In this document: positions 12,129 through 24,377 of the stretch, one piece after another
Numbering within the stretch: the stretch's first letter is position 1
Layout of the letters: each line of letters begins with the position of its first letter
DNA from: Impatiens glandulifera
Taxonomy: Eukaryota; Streptophyta; Magnoliopsida; Ericales; Balsaminaceae
Assembly: GCF_907164915.1 (NCBI RefSeq)
Contig: NC_061869.1
Coordinates: 19,941,125 to 20,005,124 of the forward strand
Length of the DNA stretch: 64,000 nucleotides
Direction: 5' to 3'
Made by a program: the position numbers and the translations under genes
Notes under the pieces: model-generated
Told to the model about the DNA's origin: nothing
The model's database searches: none
The model's input: only the letters and a program-made list of their open reading frames with translations

Positions 12129-13631
12129 GCCAATGACACATGGAAAGTGAAAGGGGAAAACTTGAAACCCTACCACGCCCACTTGGACCAAACTCATGAA
12201 CAAATTCGATCAAGTATTATTTATTCACGCTCTAAGAAGCCAAAACCGCTTTGTAGATGCTTTGGCTACTATAGCAGCCATGACTCAAATTCCCGACAAA
12301 ATCAAATTCAGACCTCTGAAAATCTGACAAAAGCAACGACCTGCTTTTAAATTGAGGATAGTCACTTCCTATGAGAATTATACTAAACCCTAGTATGATA
12401 CTATCTAGAAGTACATTGAGTATGGAGAATACCCCTATCATTTCCGAGCTAAGGAACGACGGGCTTTGCACCAATTTTCCACCAACTACGCTTGGATTGC
12501 CAATAGGCTTTATCGTCAATCTTTCGATGGTTCAAACATGCTCTACATAGATAATCTTAAGTCCATGAGGATCATAGAAGAAGTGACATGCAAGGACTTG
12601 TGACCCACACATGAATGGAATAGTTTTAGCCATGAAAATACTCCGTCTAGGATATTATTGGCAAAACCTCGAACAAGAATGTGTGAATTATGTAAGGAGC
12701 TGTCATAAGTGCCAAATTTATGCTAACCTGAAGCATACATCAGCCTAGCTCCTCTACAACATGACATCCCCTAGCCCTTTTACATATGGGGCATCGACGT
12801 AATCAGGAAAATCTATCCCCATGCGTCAAATGGACACGAGTTCATACTTTTTTTATAGACTACTTGACCAAATGGGTTGAAGAAGCCTCTTACAAAGTCT
12901 TGAAATCATCTCAAGTGGCAAAGTTCATCTGAACTAGCATCATCTCTAGATATGGAGTTCCTCACGCCCTAATTTTAGACAATGGTCGACACTTCCAAGG
13001 AAAAGTATTTTAATTGCTCGACAAGTTTAAGATCGAGCATAACAAATCATCGCTCTGTAGACCACAAACCAACAGTGCGGTCGAAGAGACAAACAAAAAC
13101 GTGATTCGGATCATCAAGAAGACGACCATCACATATAAGGACTAGCACGAGAAGTTATCATACACGTTATGGGGATATCGTACAACCGCTCGAACATCAA
13201 CATACGAAGTTCCTTGCTATTTAGTTTATAGAATGGACGTTGTATAGCCCATCGAAATCGAGATTCCATCTCTAAGGGTACTCTTAGAGAGCCACGCCAT
13301 AGAAGAAGACTGGCTCAAATCTCGTTATGACCAACTAACGTTAATGGATGACAAGAGGTTAAATGCTTTTGGAAAAACTCAAGCCTACAAAAAATGCATG
13401 TTAAACACCTTCAATAGAAAGGTAAAACCTAGCAATTTCAAAGAAGGTGATCTAGTTCTCAAACGAACCCAAGAACTCCTAGACCCAAGGGGCATGTTTC
13501 AACCCCAATGGCAAGGACCCTTCATACTTAAGAAAATCCTCTCTAGAGGAACTATTCGCCTATCTAATCTCGAAGATGAAGAGTTTATTGCGCCAAACAA
13601 TCTCGATACGCTTAAAAGATATTTTATATAA
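12129..13631 (+). pseudogene. Tat-type gypsy pol relic: end of RNase H, integrase and C-terminus
   Basis: Continuation of the gypsy reading broken at 4488. The RNase H end lies at 12129-12330. A zinc-binding HHCC-like part (VRSCHKCQIY) follows at about 12600-12730. The integrase core has the first Asp in WGIDVI (about 12790), the second in LILDNG (about 12970) and a Glu in NSAVEETNKN (about 13080). The last 95 codons (13344-13631) are open and read FKEGDLVLKR then PQWQGPFILKK, the usual gypsy integrase C-terminus. Several stops and frameshifts occur before 13344. Just downstream, GATACGTAGGCAACC at 13789-13803 is a motif often seen after Tat pol genes. Confidence 0.85.
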
Positions 13632-15125
13632 TAGCAAGCATCTATAGAATGGTTTAAAGCTCGACCTCAATAGAAGCTTATCTCAACAGAATCAATACCA
13701 AGTTTTGTATAACATGCAACATGGACAAATGACTCATGATCCGAACTACGAAGACCTAGTTCTTCTATTGAAGAAAAATAAACCGACAAGATACGTAGGC
13801 AACCCTCATGCTTGTGGGCCCGATCTCAAATATATAAATAAAACCTCCCGTCCCTTCCTCAAAAGAAAGAAAATATTTTGAGAAATGAAGAAAAACTCGA
13901 TCTCATCCTAGAGCCGATGTTTCGGATTTTAGAAAACAAGTAAGGGCAAAGTCAAGAGTATTGCTTCCTTTTGAGTAATATTATAAAAAACAAAATGAGG
14001 ATTTCACAATAAACTCAATTTAAGAGATATCGATCATAAGCTCTTTTTCGTTTGTAGACGATTATTCTAATAGCAACTCCCATCTAAGGTTTTTGAAGAA
14101 CAGATTCCTGAATAATCTCCATAAAATCGAGGCCTAAAGCCCTAAATTGAGAAAGGACACCTCCTCGTTACTTTTGTTAAAGAAGGAGATGTTTTAAACA
14201 CATACTTTGGGAAGAAAAATCAAAAAATGAAAATGACAAAAAGAGAACCAGAATAAACTCCAAAAATCTCTAAAACATTGAAAATGTTCCTATGTTAGTT
14301 AAGGTATTGAAATCACTATTTTTGCTCACTCAGACTCTAGTCTTGATTGCTATAGCAAAAGTAGAATGTACCGATTCTACCAAATACACCACAGGAACAT
14401 ACAAAAATGACTCAAATTGTTGAGGTATTGAAATTACCATTCATGGCCTACCCAAGATCTGAATCTTGATTGCATATAGAAAAGGCATGGATGTATTGAT
14501 TATACCAGATACACCCGCGAGCCAATAAAAGAAAAAAAAAGAAAAAATGGCATATAAAAACCCAAAATAGAAAGTTGAAAACATCTCCCAAATATTTTTG
14601 TGATGAGTCAAACTTTCAAGAAATGTGGTTCAAGGTCGAACAACCAAAAATAAGTTGCACTCTTTTATTAAAATATCAAGATGTTGATCGCCTTCCTTGA
14701 GGGTTATGATCATGGATAATCGTTTGTACACGAGATCGAATTTATAACTAATATCTTGAAAATTGGAGAAAAAGAAATCTTATTCCTTGAGGAAAGAAAA
14801 AATCATCACAAAAGACGGAAAAGATGTTCAAAGTCTAGCCCTAAATATGTTTATAATCCGAAAACGTCATGATTCATTTCAAAGGATCAATGTTCATTCC
14901 AATCTCGAAAAAGAAAAGATATAAACAAGGATAGGAAATGGGGAAACAAAAAAAAATCTTTATCCATAAACATGATCATTTGTCCAAATAAAGCTAGACC
15001 ACGTCGGCTGACGAGTTTCATCTAGCTACAAAGGACACTTAGAAAATAAAGGGAAACAATAATTCTGTAGAAATATTCCCTTAAAAGGAATCAAGCTGCA
15101 ACCGATAGTGAAAAAGAAAAATAAG
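13632..15125 (+). other. 3' untranslated region of the gypsy element
   Basis: No coding sequence. A roughly 125-bp segment is present twice in tandem (about 14300-14400 and 14425-14525). Both copies have 'GGTATTGAAAT', 'TCTTGATTGC' and 'ACCAGATACACC'-like phrases. A region of short tandem repeats after pol is typical of Tat/Ogre-type elements. Confidence 0.55.
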
Positions 15126-15129
15126 AAAA

Positions 15130-17700
15130 ATCGAGTCTCTTAAACCTTATCTATTGATAGGTACGTGAGATTGTTTGTGCAGAATCCTGTTTAAATCCTA
15201 ACTGTAATCGGGTCTCCAAAACCCTATCTATTGATAGGTGTGATAGATTGTTTTTATACGGTTCCGCTAAAAAACCTTAGTTGTAATTAGGTATCTAAAT
15301 CATATCGATGGATAGATACATGAAATTGTTCGTACACAATCCCATGTAAACCCAATGGTAGTTAGGTCTCCTAAACCCTATCAATCAATATGTACGTGAG
15401 ATTGTTTGTACACAGTCCCATTCAAACCCTAGTTGTAATTAAGTGTCTAAATCTTATCTTTAGATAGGTGCGAGAAATCATTTGTACACGATTGTACACA
15501 GTCCCACCAGTAAACCCTACCTGTTGATAGGTCTAGACATCATTTGTATATGGTTCCTCCAGTAAACCTTATATGTTGATAGGTCGAGACATCATTCGTA
15601 CATGATTCTATTAGATATCCTATATGTTGATAGGTGTGAGAAATCGTTTGTACACGGTTCCTCTAGTAAACCCTATTTGTCGATAGGTTAATACATCATT
15701 TATATATGATTTTATTATAAACCCTATTTGTTGATATCTGTGAGAAATTGTTCGTACACAGTTCTGTTAGTAAACCCTATATGTCAATAGGTCGAGACAT
15801 CATTTGTATATGATTATATTAGAAACCCTATTTATTGATAGGCCGAGACATCATTTGTATATGGTTCTGCAAATAAACCCTATATGTCTATAGGTCGAGA
15901 AACCATTCGTACATGATTTCGTTAGAAATACTATCTTTTGTTAGGTGCGAGAAATCATTCATACACAATTCCTCTAGTAAACCCTATTTATCGATAGGTC
16001 GAGACATTATTCGTACATGATTCCATTATAAATCCTATCTAATGATAGGTGCGAGAAGTCGTTCATACATGGTTCCGCTAGTAAACTCTATTTGTCGATA
16101 GGTCGAGACAGCATTTGTATATGATTCCGATAGAAACCCTATATATTGATAAGTGCGATAAATCATCCGTACATGGTTCCTCCATTAAACCCTATATGTC
16201 GATAAAATGAGACATCATTGGTATATGATTCCGTTAGAAACCTTATGTGTTCATAGGTCAAGACATCATTCGTATACGATTCCACCAGTAAACCCTATAT
16301 GTCGATAGGCCGAGAAATAATCCGTACATGATTATGTTAGAAACCCTATCTTTGATAGGTGCGAGAAATCATTCGTGCATGGTTCCTCCAATAACCCCTA
16401 TCTATTGATAGGTGCGAAAAATTATTCGTGCATGGTTCCTCCAGTAACCCCTATCTATCGATAGTTCGAGACATCATTAGTACATGATTTCGTTAGAAAT
16501 CTTATCTGTTGATAGGTGCGAGAAATCTTTCGTACACGGTTCTGCTAGTAAACCTTATCTTTCGATAGGTCGAGACATCATTTGTATATGATTCCATTAG
16601 AAACACTATCTATTGATAGGTGCGAGAAATCGTTCATACACGGTTCCGCTAGTAAACCCTATTTGACGATAGGTCGATACATCATTTGTAAATAATTCTG
16701 TTAGAAACCCTATCTGTTGATAGTTCAAGACATCATGTGTATATGGTTCCCCCAGTAAACCTATAAATAGATTCTATTAGAAACTCTATCTATTTATAGG
16801 TTGAGACATCATTTATATATGGTTCTACTAGTAAACCCTATTTGTCAATAGGTAAAGACATTATTTATACACAACTCTGTCAGAAACCTTATATGTTCAT
16901 AGGTGCGAGAAATCATTCATACACAATACCGCCAATAAACCCTATCACTCAATAGGTAATCCCTTCTACAACATCAATGCAATCAAAGCATTACCAATAT
17001 AGCTCTATCTTTTAATAGATCCTTTAAGCCTTGTTTTTCAACAAGCACAACGATCGTACGTACATGATCCAATCACCGAAACCCAATCATCAAAATAGGT
17101 AATCCAAACCTATCACTTGATAGGTCCTCAAACAAAACCTTATCGCTCAAATGGGTAACCAAACCCTATCATCCAAACAGGTAATCCAAGCTATATCACT
17201 CACATAGGTACTCAAGAAAACTCTATCTCTTGATATCCAGTTAAAACCATATTTTTCAATAGGTACATCTCCCAAATAACAAAAGCATTAAGCCTTGTTT
17301 GTCAACAAGTATAGCGATCGTTCGTTTGTGATCTTGTCTAAACTCCAAACCCTATCACTTGATAGGTCCTCGAACAAAACCCTATCATTCGATAGGTAAT
17401 CAAACCCGATCATTTAAACAGGTATCTCAAAATTCCATCTCTCTCCATAAATAGTAAGTCTTGTTTGTCAACAAGCACAACGATCATTTATAAATGATAA
17501 TGTCCAAACCCCAAACCCTATCATTCTATAGGTCCTCGAACAAAGCTCTATCACTCAATAGGTAACTAAATCTCATCTCTTGATTGCACACTTAAGTAAA
17601 CCCTATCACTTGATAGGTACTCAGACAGAAACCCTATCATTCGAATAAGTATTCCAAACCCTATCTCTTGATATGTACTTAAGCCTTGTTTGTCATCAAG
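15130..17700. repeat. Satellite-like array, about 53-bp monomers with a CCTATC/GATAGG dyad
   Basis: About 45-50 degenerate monomers. Each has 'AAACCCTATC-n4-GATAGGT', then 'GAGAAATCGTT' or 'GAGACATCATT', then 'CGTACACGGTTCC' or 'GTATATGATTCC'. The two versions often alternate, giving a two-unit period of about 105 bp. From about 17030 the monomers change to a form with 'AAGCCTTGTTTGTCAACAAGC' inserted. The array lies between gypsy pol and the candidate 3' LTR. This is the hypervariable 3' UTR position known to generate satellites in Tat-lineage elements. No spacers or cas genes are present, so this is not CRISPR. Confidence 0.85.
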
Positions 17701-18240
17701 CACAACGATTATTTATATATAATCTTGTTCAAATCCTATCCTCGGATAGGTAATCTCACAAAGTTCTGTTTAAAATCCTATCTCATGATAGGTACTCCAA
17801 TAAAGTTCTCATTCCCTGATATTGTTCTGTTCCGGTCCCGTTCAAAATCCAATCTCACGATAGGCACTCCAATGATGTTTTATTCCTAATTCCCGACACT
17901 AAAGTATATATGTTGATAGCACCATGATCATTTATACATGATCATTCTCAACCTCACTTATGAGTGATCTTCACAGAAAGTTTGTTAACTTCCTCGATAA
18001 AAATTGACGATGTCATGATCATATATACATGATCACACGATAGCAAGACCTATAGGAAAGTTTGTTAACTTCCTCACTAAGACTTATTTGTTAATGAGTC
18101 TCATGATCATATATTTATGATCATTATAAGAAGTTACTTGTTAGTAACCCATATGAAACGTTACTAAAACTTTCATGTTCCATGCATATCTCATAACGTT
18201 AACTCTTTAGCCATTTGTACATGACTAAAACATGAATAAT
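17700..18240. repeat. Imperfect palindromes around CATGATCA-n-TGATCATG
   Basis: Continuation of the array in a different form. Repeated dyads such as CATGATCATATATACATGATCA (17998-18032 area) and GTTACTTGTTAGTAAC alternate with 'GAAAGTTTGTTAACTTCCTC'. Every unit keeps an inverted-repeat core although the sequence has changed. Confidence 0.55.
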
Positions 18241-19574
18241 TTGTTGATAATCATGCTAGGCAGGAATTGATGTTTAAATACCTATGATTAACCTTACCCC
18301 ATGGATTTTATGGATGCTTTGTCAAGTTCTATAAAATAGGTTTTTTCAAGAATCATTCTTGTTAGGATAAAGACACAAAAGAAAGGATTTCCTAAAGCAA
18401 CGCTTGGAAGCACATCGACAACTACTACACACAACATCAACAAGTCACTCCAACTATAAAATGATACAGGTTCCATCTTTCCTAACTCTCTCATTATAAA
18501 CTGGACAAGATAACTTAGTGTTAGATGTAAGACTTGAATCAGCGTTTTCAAAAAACCAATTTGTTGTATTCAAACTCGATTCGTGAGGGGCACTTTATAA
18601 GCACTAAAAATCTACACTCTAATTTATAATATTAAAATAATTATTTTTAATTATTTTTAAATGAATAAGATCAAAATAATTAACCCCATGGCCAAAAACC
18701 TATTTAATATAATTAATTATGATTAATTAATAATTAATTACGATTAATTAATGTGTTAATTAATCAAATTAATTATGGGTTAAGGCCAAAATAAAAAATA
18801 AAATTATTTGGGATAAATGTTGTACCCTTAATGTCTCAAAATAATTTTAGAAAAATTAAAGGATAAAAATAAATAATATTTATGAATTGTTGTATCCATT
18901 TCATCAAAGAGAATTACTTAGTTAAATCATAAAAATATTTTAAAAAATGGTAAAATGTTTGTCATATTTATTTTAATATTTTGTGTATTTGAAAAGATAA
19001 AAATTAAGTCAAAAAGGTGATAGAAAATTCAAATTCAAATAAACCCTTAAGATTTTAATAAAAATAAATAAATCGGTAATCGACGGGTGTAGCCGTAAAC
19101 AGATGAATTCAGTGCAGCATGAACCATGGACACTCTAATTCAATCCAACGCGCCAGAGAGCTCTGCATAGCCCATTGTAGCAGAAGGGAACGCATGCCGA
19201 GGAGCACCAGAACAACTAATAGGAAGTCAACCCCGTTAGCCGAAAATGTCCAAATGCCAACGGCGTTAGACGGAATGCCAGAATATGCACGAAACAACAT
19301 TATTTTTAGCTTCGGTCTTATTCTTCATCGTGACGTCGCGAAGATAAGAACGAAGATCTGTGTTGATCTTCTCTTTTTGGAACTCGGCCATTGGTCGATG
19401 GTTTTGAATGATTCAAAGCCTAGAAAAATCACCCTACGATGGTGATCATTCTCCCTACAATCGTAGGCCTTGTCACGGTCTATTCTGGAAACTACATGCC
19501 AAAAACAGTCCAAATACATTAATGACTTTTAATTGATTCAGCCCATTAGGCTTCTCCAACCGACCTGGGAGTAG

Positions 19575-19582
19575 TATAAATA
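19575..19582 (+). promoter_or_regulatory. TATA box of the candidate LTR
   Basis: TATAAATA, followed about 30 bp downstream by 'TCATTTTGATGTCAACGTATCAACAAAAAAGC', a plausible transcription start region. It lies within the candidate LTR and not near any host gene. Confidence 0.4.
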
Positions 19583-20409
19583 CCCTCCTCAAGTCATTTT
19601 GATGTCAACGTATCAACAAAAAAGCATCAAATCGAAAAAAAATTGAAATCCGCCATTAAAGCTTCAAAGCTTTGGATTTTTTCAATTTTCTATTTAAGGC
19701 CTTGAAGCTCGGATCTGTGCATCTAGAAAGAATTAGTAAGGATCAAGGACTTGAGTGTTCTCTAATTCTTGGTAAGGTTCCAATCAATCTCTAATTCATA
19801 CTTATAATTTGAATTTGAAATTTTTATATTTCAAATTGCATAAGCTTGTATGCTTGAGGATTCATCCTTAGATGATTTATAAACTATCTGAATAGGAAAG
19901 AACCGATCAATCGATTTAAATAACAAAACCCCAAATTTGAATTTAAAAAATCAGAAAAATGGGTTTGGCGTTCTTGGGTTAATTCGATCGAATCACAGTC
20001 CAAAAAGCTTCCCAACATGATTGTAAACATATTGGGCAACTGTTTGGATCATGTTTGATCCATCTCGGTCATGTTTGATCAAAATCAAAAATTTCAAAAA
20101 TAAATTAAACTTTTAATTTCTTAAATTGGTCAAAACGAACCGACAGTGTTCTTGTTTTGGTACCAATCAAATATATGAATATATGTGTTATAAGGAAGCT
20201 ATTGGATAACTCCTTTCACTTTAAAACATCTTTTAAATTAAAAACCCCAATTTTGATCACAAACTGTTTTGAACAAATTGATCATCATCCAGGTCGATCC
20301 ATACCTTGAGATGATGATCAACATAATCCTAGGAGTTTTGTGAAGCTACTCAAGCTCTTATATCAAAGAATTAGAGCTAAAAAAATTAAAAAACCTACAC
20401 TTGATGTTC

Positions 20410-21000
20410 TTGAGGACCGAGGCTTGTGAGCCTATGACCGAGACCAAGGACCGATAAAAATAAGTTAATATTGAGACCTAGGACCGGTGTTCTTAAGTTA
20501 GGACTGAGACCTAGGATTTATGTTCTTGAGCTAGGACCGAGAAACCCAACCGAGGATTCTCCCCTAGGAACGATAATTCAGAAATGTGACCAAGATGTCT
20601 GATCTGGGACCGAGACTTCCATGACTCATGACTGAGAAATCTAAACTTGGGACCGATATTCCCAAGACCTAGGACCGAGAGGTCTAACCCTGGAACCAAG
20701 AATCCCAGATCTGGAACTGAGAGCTCCCAAATTTAAGACTAAGGAACTTAGTCTAGCGCTAGCTCTAAACCGAGAGGTTTATACACCTTGATCGAGAAAC
20801 CTAGCCCCAGGCTAGTCCAAGACCGATAGGTTTTTACACATAGACCAATAAGATCAGCTAAGGACTGGGAGTCCTTAACACCTCGACCAAGAGACTCCGA
20901 TACTTAGACTAAGAGCTATCAAGCCTAGACCGAGGGTCTCTAGATCCCGACTGATAAAATCGGACCTGAACCTTAGGACTTCGGTCCTAAAGATTGTTTG
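20410..21000. repeat. Degenerate tandem repeat with a GACCGAGA core
   Basis: About 18-20 copies of a 28-35 bp unit containing GACCGAGA (variants GACTGAGA, GACCAAGA, GACCGATA) followed by CTA/CTTAG-type spacers. Lies inside the candidate LTR. No coding potential. Confidence 0.75.
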
Positions 21001-21490
21001 GTTCCACTTTTCAAAATCCAAAATTAGTTTCGTAATTTTGGGACTTCAAATCATTTTCTAAAAATACCGAAAAAATAGAAAATGCATTTTATATATTTTG
21101 GGATATTTCCACGAAAATATTTCAATAAAGGTTTGTTTGGTGTTTATTTCTAAACCCTAATGCTTTTAAAAATAACTAATATTCTTTATGTATTTCCACC
21201 CTAGCTATGATCCGCAACAGGTATCAGCATTTAAATATTGATGTTTCAATACTTTAAATAACGCTAAATCTAGAAACATGACTAGGACTAGAAAAATAAT
21301 TGGTTAAAACTCAAACGTTATACAACCGATTTTCAAAAGCCAACTTTATAAGTAGAGACTATTTTCGAATGGGTACGGAAGACATAATGTGAAAGTCATT
21401 TCTCGAGTAACACCAAACTTCGAACCAAACGAAACTTTGGTGCAAAATACGTTTGTATACGTACACTTTTTATTGATTTTTCTAAAATCA

Positions 21491-22522
21491 ATTGGCGACT
21501 TTGTCTTTAAATAAATAATATTTTATTAAATTAATTATTTTTAATTAATTTAAATTGGATTTCATAAAAGATCAAATCGTCATTTGATCATAACAAATCC
21601 TCATACTATTAAAATTTGAATATTATTAATTATTTTTACATAATTGATTTTAAAAGTTGTCAGGTATTATAATTTTTTTTTTAAATGTTTTATTTAAAAA
21701 GATACTTGACACGCAAACCAATGTTAAAACATCAAACCTCGAGTCACCCCGAACTTGTATTGCCACGTGTCCACCGCAGATGCTAAGCTACAAGATTCCC
21801 GAGGTTACATAACTAAACTTTTAACATGCGAGTTGATTCATATAATGATGCATGATTTATTCATACTCATCACATGAACATCTAATTGTTGTGAACACAC
21901 TATTTGGCGACTTCCATTAACCATTAACAATATAACATGATTTATATGTATGTGTAGGCCAATGTATATATTTTAAATTTTCAATTTAGACCCTCTAGAT
22001 TTAGAACGCCTTAAATAGAGGTGAGAGTTATGGTTGTGAAAGTTAGACTAACTTCCTACATTTTAAAAAAATATATATATATTATAAATAAATTACCAAG
22101 ATTTTGAGGAGAAATATTTTATACTTCCCAATAATACTTCACTCTATAATTTTTTTTTGAGAAAACGATTAAAATCATTTCATTAAAATCCCAAAAGTGG
22201 GAGGGTCAAGAATCAAAGCTAGATAAATCTTATCCATGATTAAAAGATGACAATCAAACGACCTTAAAGAACCTAATTAGTAGCAATCAAACATACAAAA
22301 AATAGAGATTACAAACAAAAACTACAAACTGTATCAAACCCTAATTATCTCAATCAGGATTTTTATTTCCATACCAACTTGATGTTTCAACAGGTTGTCT
22401 TCCTCTTCTCTTTCCCCTTCCTCTTGTAATGAAAGGGGGATGAACTGAAGAGGTTGATGAATATTACATATTCTCATTTTGATTTATTTCTTTATATGAA
22501 CTTGTTATATATTAATATGTTC
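21491..22522. other. Non-coding DNA with two PBS-like motifs
   Basis: TTGGCGACTT occurs at about 21492 and again at about 21904, each after a CA-ended stretch. No coding domain follows. The remainder is AT-rich with nothing else recognised. Confidence 0.4.
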
Positions 22523-22689
22523 TGTTAGATTAAGTTAAATAAAGAAAATGAAATTATTTAAAGAGAAATAATTAATTAAGGAAAAATATTTTAATTCACT
22601 TAATAAACTTAGGTGAATAAGTTTAAATCAATACGACATAGTTTTAATAATGTGGTCTGAACAAAACTAAGTTGTGTAAATTATCTTTG

Positions 22690-23100
22690 AGCATGTACGT
22701 CTGAAGACGTCTAACTTCATTAGACGTGTAATCTAAAGAAGTGCGCGAGCAGACGTCTAACATCATCAGATGTGTAGTCTGAAGAAGTGCGCGAGCAGAC
22801 GTTTAACTTCTATAGACGTGCAGTCTGAAGAAGTGCGCGAGCAGATGTCTAACTTCTAAAAATGTGTAGTTTAAAGAAGTGCGCGAGCAAACGTCTAACT
22901 TCTACAGACGTGTTAGTCTGAAGAAGTGCGAGCAGACGTCTAACTTCTATAGATGTGCAGTCTGAAGAAGTACGTGAGAAGACGTCTAACTTCTATAGAC
23001 GTGCAGTCTGAAGAAGTGCGCGAGCAGACGTGCAGTCTAAAGAAGTGTACGCGCAGATGTCTAACTTCTACAAACGTGCAGTCTGAAGAAATATGAGAAG
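22690..23100. repeat. Tandem repeat, about 46-bp unit, inside the solo LTR
   Basis: About nine copies of 'AGACGTCTAACTTCTATAG', then 'ACGTGCAGTCTGAAGAAG' and 'TGCGCGAGC'. It lies upstream of the LTR's TATA box, in the U3 position. Repeats in U3 often act as promoter enhancers in plant LTR elements; that role is inferred. Confidence 0.85.
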
Positions 23101-23381
23101 ATGCCTTGCTTCAGCAGTCATCTAAAGAAGCGTCTGCTTATCTACTCAACTCATCAGCATAACGAACAGCCGTGTTCACTATCAGACGTCTGCCAAGTCA
23201 ACTTCATACGTTTAACTATCACATACTCGAATATTCCTCCAGCCCGTCTTGTACCTTCTAGTACACCACGATTCAGCAAATATTCTCCAGTATAATCCGG
23301 TACACCACGATCCAACGAATATATTCTCATGTTAACTAACATATATCCAAGAGAAAGATTTGATTGTTGCTACGACTTCAT

Positions 23382-23389
23382 TATAAAAG
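23382..23389 (+). promoter_or_regulatory. TATA box of the solo LTR
   Basis: TATAAAAG located 280 bp downstream of the U3 repeat and about 580 bp before the LTR end. The position is right for the LTR promoter. Confidence 0.5.
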
Positions 23390-24377
23390 GCGATTAGAGT
23401 ACAACGGAGAATCTCTCGGTTCTCTTAGTTTTTCTCTGAACATTATGAATTCTTGAATTGCTAAGCTTTGTGTGTTTACTTTCTCTAAGATTACTGTGTG
23501 ATTCACTAAGCTAGGCTAAGCAATTGCCTACTATTCTTTCTGTGTGAAATATTAGTATTGTAAGTTTAACATAGGTTGTCTATTCAACAGAGTGTTAGTT
23601 AGAAATTCAGAAACAGACAGTTATTAAGTCATGTGTGTTTGACTAGGTTTGTGTAGTGTCTATACAAATCAAAGTCTTCTAGTGAAAATCCTTCTAGAAA
23701 TAGAAGAAGGGTTTTATCGTAAGAGTTTTATCTCCGAACATCCATAAAACTCATTGTGTTATTTTATTTCTGCATCTTCCAATCGTTTATCTGACGCTTC
23801 AAATCGAGCAAGCATTTCCGCACTTGAATCCGTTCAAGAACTTGCGAAGATTTATGAATAATAGAAACAAATTTTCATCTCTAACAAGATTAAAATCGAA
23901 TTGAAAGTGTCTTATTGAGTTCAACAATATCCAACCCCCTTCTATTATTGTACCCGATCCTAACATGTTCAAATGTTAAAAACATTATTTATCCATTATT
24001 GTATCAATTCAAAATAAACTCTTTCAACTCACAAATATTACCATTACCTCTCATTTAATTATTTAATTATTTATAATTTCTCAAACAACTCTCTCAAATT
24101 TGCATCTATTAGAATTTGAACACTTATCTCTACACCTATAACTCTCTTAAATTCACCTCTTTTAAATTAAAATTTAATTTTAATTATGAAATATGAACAC
24201 TTTAATCATTATATCATTTTTAATTATTAAATTATATTAATAATTTTGTACGTGAATATATATTTTGTAAGTAAGTTTTTAACTCCCGGTTAGATTCATA
24301 TATTTTCCAATAAATCACTCTCACCATTTACCCTCACACGAATATTCAAATAGTTGTGAACACGCGATTTAATATCA

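Larger units (their letters stand above)
18590..21490 (+). mobile_element. Candidate long LTR of a Tat-type gypsy element
   Basis: Long non-coding block after the 3' UTR array, with a promoter-like TATAAATA at 19575-19582. It ends in 'CTAAAATCA' at 21490. 'TTGGCGACTT' follows directly, resembling the primer-binding site seen after Tat/Ogre LTRs. The 5' limit is not resolved: no clear TG after a polypurine tract and no second copy to compare. It contains a tandem array at 20410-21000. Treat the limits as approximate. Confidence 0.4.
22523..23965 (+). mobile_element. Solo LTR (copia-type ends)
   Basis: The 1443-bp element starts TGTTAGATTAAG and ends ATCCTAACA (TG...CA with the short terminal inversion TGTTAG/CTAACA). 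It is flanked by the exact 5-bp duplication TGTTC (22518-22522 and 23966-23970). No internal domain or second LTR lies next to it, so it is a solo LTR left by recombination between two LTRs. The 3' end 'CAACCCCCTTCTATTATTG' resembles LTRs of SIRE/Tork-type copia elements. It contains a TATA box (TATAAAAG, 23382-23389) and a tandem repeat (22690-23100). Confidence 0.9.

Noticed and set aside
15130..17700. Repeat array as CRISPR or rDNA spacer
   Set aside because: Contiguous degenerate monomers without unique spacers, and no rRNA sequence nearby; its position after gypsy pol fits a 3' UTR array.
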